From: Bacillus sp. Marseille-P3661
GTDB taxonomy: Bacteria; Bacillota; Bacilli; Bacillales; Bacillaceae_J
Length of the DNA stretch: 64,000 nucleotides
Reading direction: 5' to 3'
NCBI RefSeq assembly: GCF_900240995.1
Contig: NZ_LT965953.1
Span: 62,001 to 126,000 of the forward strand
The first letter of the stretch is position 1. Each line of letters opens with the position of its first letter. The notes under the pieces are model-generated. The model was not told where the DNA came from, did not search any database, and was given only the letters and a program-made list of their open reading frames with translations. This document shows positions 62,214 to 64,000 of this stretch, one piece after another. Made by a program: the position numbers and the translations under genes.

Positions 62214-64000
62214 TGTGAGAATAAGGTACTGTATGTCCGCAAAAATTCTATCCGGACAAATAAGCCGTTATTTAACCCAAAAAAGCAGTTTCATAGAGTT
62301 AAGCGGACATATGGTACGCTATTCCATAAAAACAAGGTCTTTATTTAATAAAAGCCACTAAATAAGGCATTCAATGTCCGTGAAACATCGCGCAGCCACG
62401 TTATTTGCGAGAATATGGTACTGTATGTCCGCAAAAATTCTATCCGGACAAATAAGCCGTTATTTAACCCAATAAAGCAGTTTCATAGAGTTAAGCGGAC
62501 ATATGGTACGCTATTCCATAAAAACAAGGTCTTTATTTAATAAAAGCCACTAAATAAGGCATTCAATGTCCGTGAAACATCGCGCAGCCACGTTATTTGC
62601 GAGAATAAGGTACTGTATGTCCGCAAAAATTCTATCCGGACAAATAAGCCGTTATTTAACCCAAAAAGGTTGTTTCATAGAGTTAAGCGGACATATGGTA
62701 CGCTATTCCATAAAAACAAGGTCTTTATTTAATAAAAACCACTAATAAGGCATTCAATGTCCGTGAAACTTTGCGCAGCCCCGTTTTAAGTGAGAATATG
62801 GTACCATATGTCCGCAAAATTTCTATGCGGACGAATAAGCCGTTATTTAACCCAAAAAAGCAGTTTCATAGAGTTAAGCGGACATATGGTACGCTATTCC
62901 ATAAAAACAAGGTCTTTATTTAATAAAAACCACTAATAAGGCATTCAATGTCCGTGAAACTTTGCGCAGCCCCGTTTTAAGTGAGAATATGGTACCATAT
63001 GTCCGCAAAATTTCTATGCGGACGAATAAGCCGTTATTTAACCCAAAAAAGCAGTTTCATAGAGTTAAGCGGACATATGGTACGCTATTCCATAAAAACA
63101 AGGTCTTTATTTAATAAAAACCACTAAATAAGGTATTCAATGTCCGTGAAACTTTGCGCAGCCCCGTTTTAAGTGAGAATAAGGTACCATATGTCCGCAA
63201 AATTTCTAGGCGGACAAATAAGCCGTTATTCAACCCAAAAAAGCAGTTTCATAGAGTTAAGCGGACATATGGTACGCTATTCCATAAAAACAAGGTCTTT
63301 ATTTAATAAAAACCACTAAATAAGGCATTCAATGTCCGTGAAACTTCGCGCAGCCACGTTTTAAGCGAGAATAAGGTACCGTATGTCCGCAAAAATTCTA
63401 TCCGGACAAATAAGCCGTTATCTAACCCAAAAAAGCAGTTTCATAGAGATAAGCGGACATATGGTACGCTATTCGATATAAACAAGGCCATTTTTTGCTG
63501 AAAACCACTAAATAAGGCATTCAATGTCCGTGAAACTTTGCGCAGCCACGTATTTTGTGAGAATAAGGTACCATATGTCCGCAAAAATTCTATCCGGACA
63601 AATAAGCCGTTATCTAACCCAAAAAAGCAGTTTCATAGAGTTTTCCGGACATATGGTACGCTATTCGATATAAACAAGGTCTTTATTTAATAAAAACCAC
63701 TAAATAAGGCATTCAATGTCCGTGAAACTTCGCGCAGCCACGTTTTAAGTGAGAATAAGGTACTGTATGTCCGCAAAAATTCTATCCGGACAAATAAGCC
63801 GTTATCTAACCTAAAAAAGCAGTTTCATAGAGTTTAGCGGACATATGGTACGCTATTCCATAAAAACAAGGTCTTTATTTAATAAAAACCACTAATAAGG
63901 CATTCAATGTCCGTGAAACTTTGCGCAGCCCCGTTTTAAGTGAGAATATGGTACCATATGTCCGCAAAATTTCTATGCGGACGAATAAGCCGTTATTTAA
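62213..64000. repeat. Tandem array of at least nine R-R-F-F elements, running off the window
   Basis: The arm GCGGACATATGGTACGCTAT recurs at 62303, 62495, 62687, 62878, 63069, 63261, 63453, 63645 and 63837, a period of 191-192. Each unit also has TCCGGACAAATAAGCCGTTA, AATAAGGCATTCAATGTCCG and AATAAGGTACCATATGTCCG. Arm sequences are conserved better than the spacers. No reading frame of note crosses the array. Confidence 0.97.

Noticed and set aside
62213-64000. CRISPR array
   Set aside because: Units are ~192 bases with four internal arms and conserved, non-unique spacers; there are no short direct repeats with unique spacers and no cas genes.

Overview
This window looks like chromosome of a low-GC Gram-positive of the order Bacillales. 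The evidence is strong AGGAGG-type ribosome binding sites, a ComK homologue, a SecA2 plus S-layer assembly (SlaP-type) gene pair like that of the Bacillus cereus/anthracis group, many SLH-domain exported proteins, an LtaS-type lipoteichoic acid synthase and a DUF1659/DUF2922/YvrJ cassette. The genus cannot be fixed by eye. About 47 protein genes are supported. Intergenic DNA is crowded with at least three families of interspersed palindromic repeats.

Layout. 1-7.5 kb: a cut-off secreted protein, a SEC-C protein, a NUDIX hydrolase, a small sigma factor behind a structured leader, a toxin-domain remnant with its immunity-like gene, comK, a ferritin-like protein and an alpha/beta hydrolase. 7.7-18.5 kb: c-di-GMP region with a CHASE-like/HAMP/GGDEF/EAL enzyme, a PAS/GGDEF/EAL/PAS/histidine-kinase fusion, LTA synthase, then a clear class I c-di-GMP riboswitch and terminator ahead of a secreted copper-amine-oxidase-N-like protein. 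18.5-33.6 kb: two DUF1659/DUF2922 cassettes (the second with YvrJ), a large FecR-domain secreted protein, a 42-bp-repeat coiled-coil gene, an operon of a BTAD-type regulator with a complete partner-switch set (PP2C phosphatase, anti-sigma kinase, STAS antagonist), and an SLH protein carrying a PEBP-like domain. 33.8-46.7 kb: galE, two VanZ-like genes, a HTH protein, an extracytoplasmic FAD oxidoreductase with SLH-like tail, a DUF4127 protein, slaP-like gene and secA2. 46.9-62 kb: a REP-associated tyrosine transposase, two large SLH proteins, sat and cysC, a third VanZ-like gene, an S41 protease with SLH domains and a glucosaminidase with SLH domains. 62-64 kb: a tandem array of a ~192-bp nested palindrome that runs off the window.

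How it fits together. The main theme is the cell envelope: SecA2/SlaP probably export several of the SLH proteins, which bind wall polymer and carry protease, glucosaminidase, oxidoreductase or adhesive domains. Two large c-di-GMP enzymes and a c-di-GMP riboswitch in the same ~11 kb suggest that part of this surface programme follows c-di-GMP. The BTAD regulator and partner-switch operon form a second regulatory unit without a visible sigma factor partner.

The most novel-looking signal is a ~190-bp element built from four ~22-bp arms in the order R-R-F-F (two nested inverted pairs, core ATATGTCCG). It occurs singly at five places, three times in tandem at 40 kb, and at least nine times in tandem at the right end. 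It is distinct from the CGACAAGTG-loop-CACTTGTCG REP family, which is likely tied to the transposase at 47 kb, and from a third family based on GGGGACGGTTCTCG.
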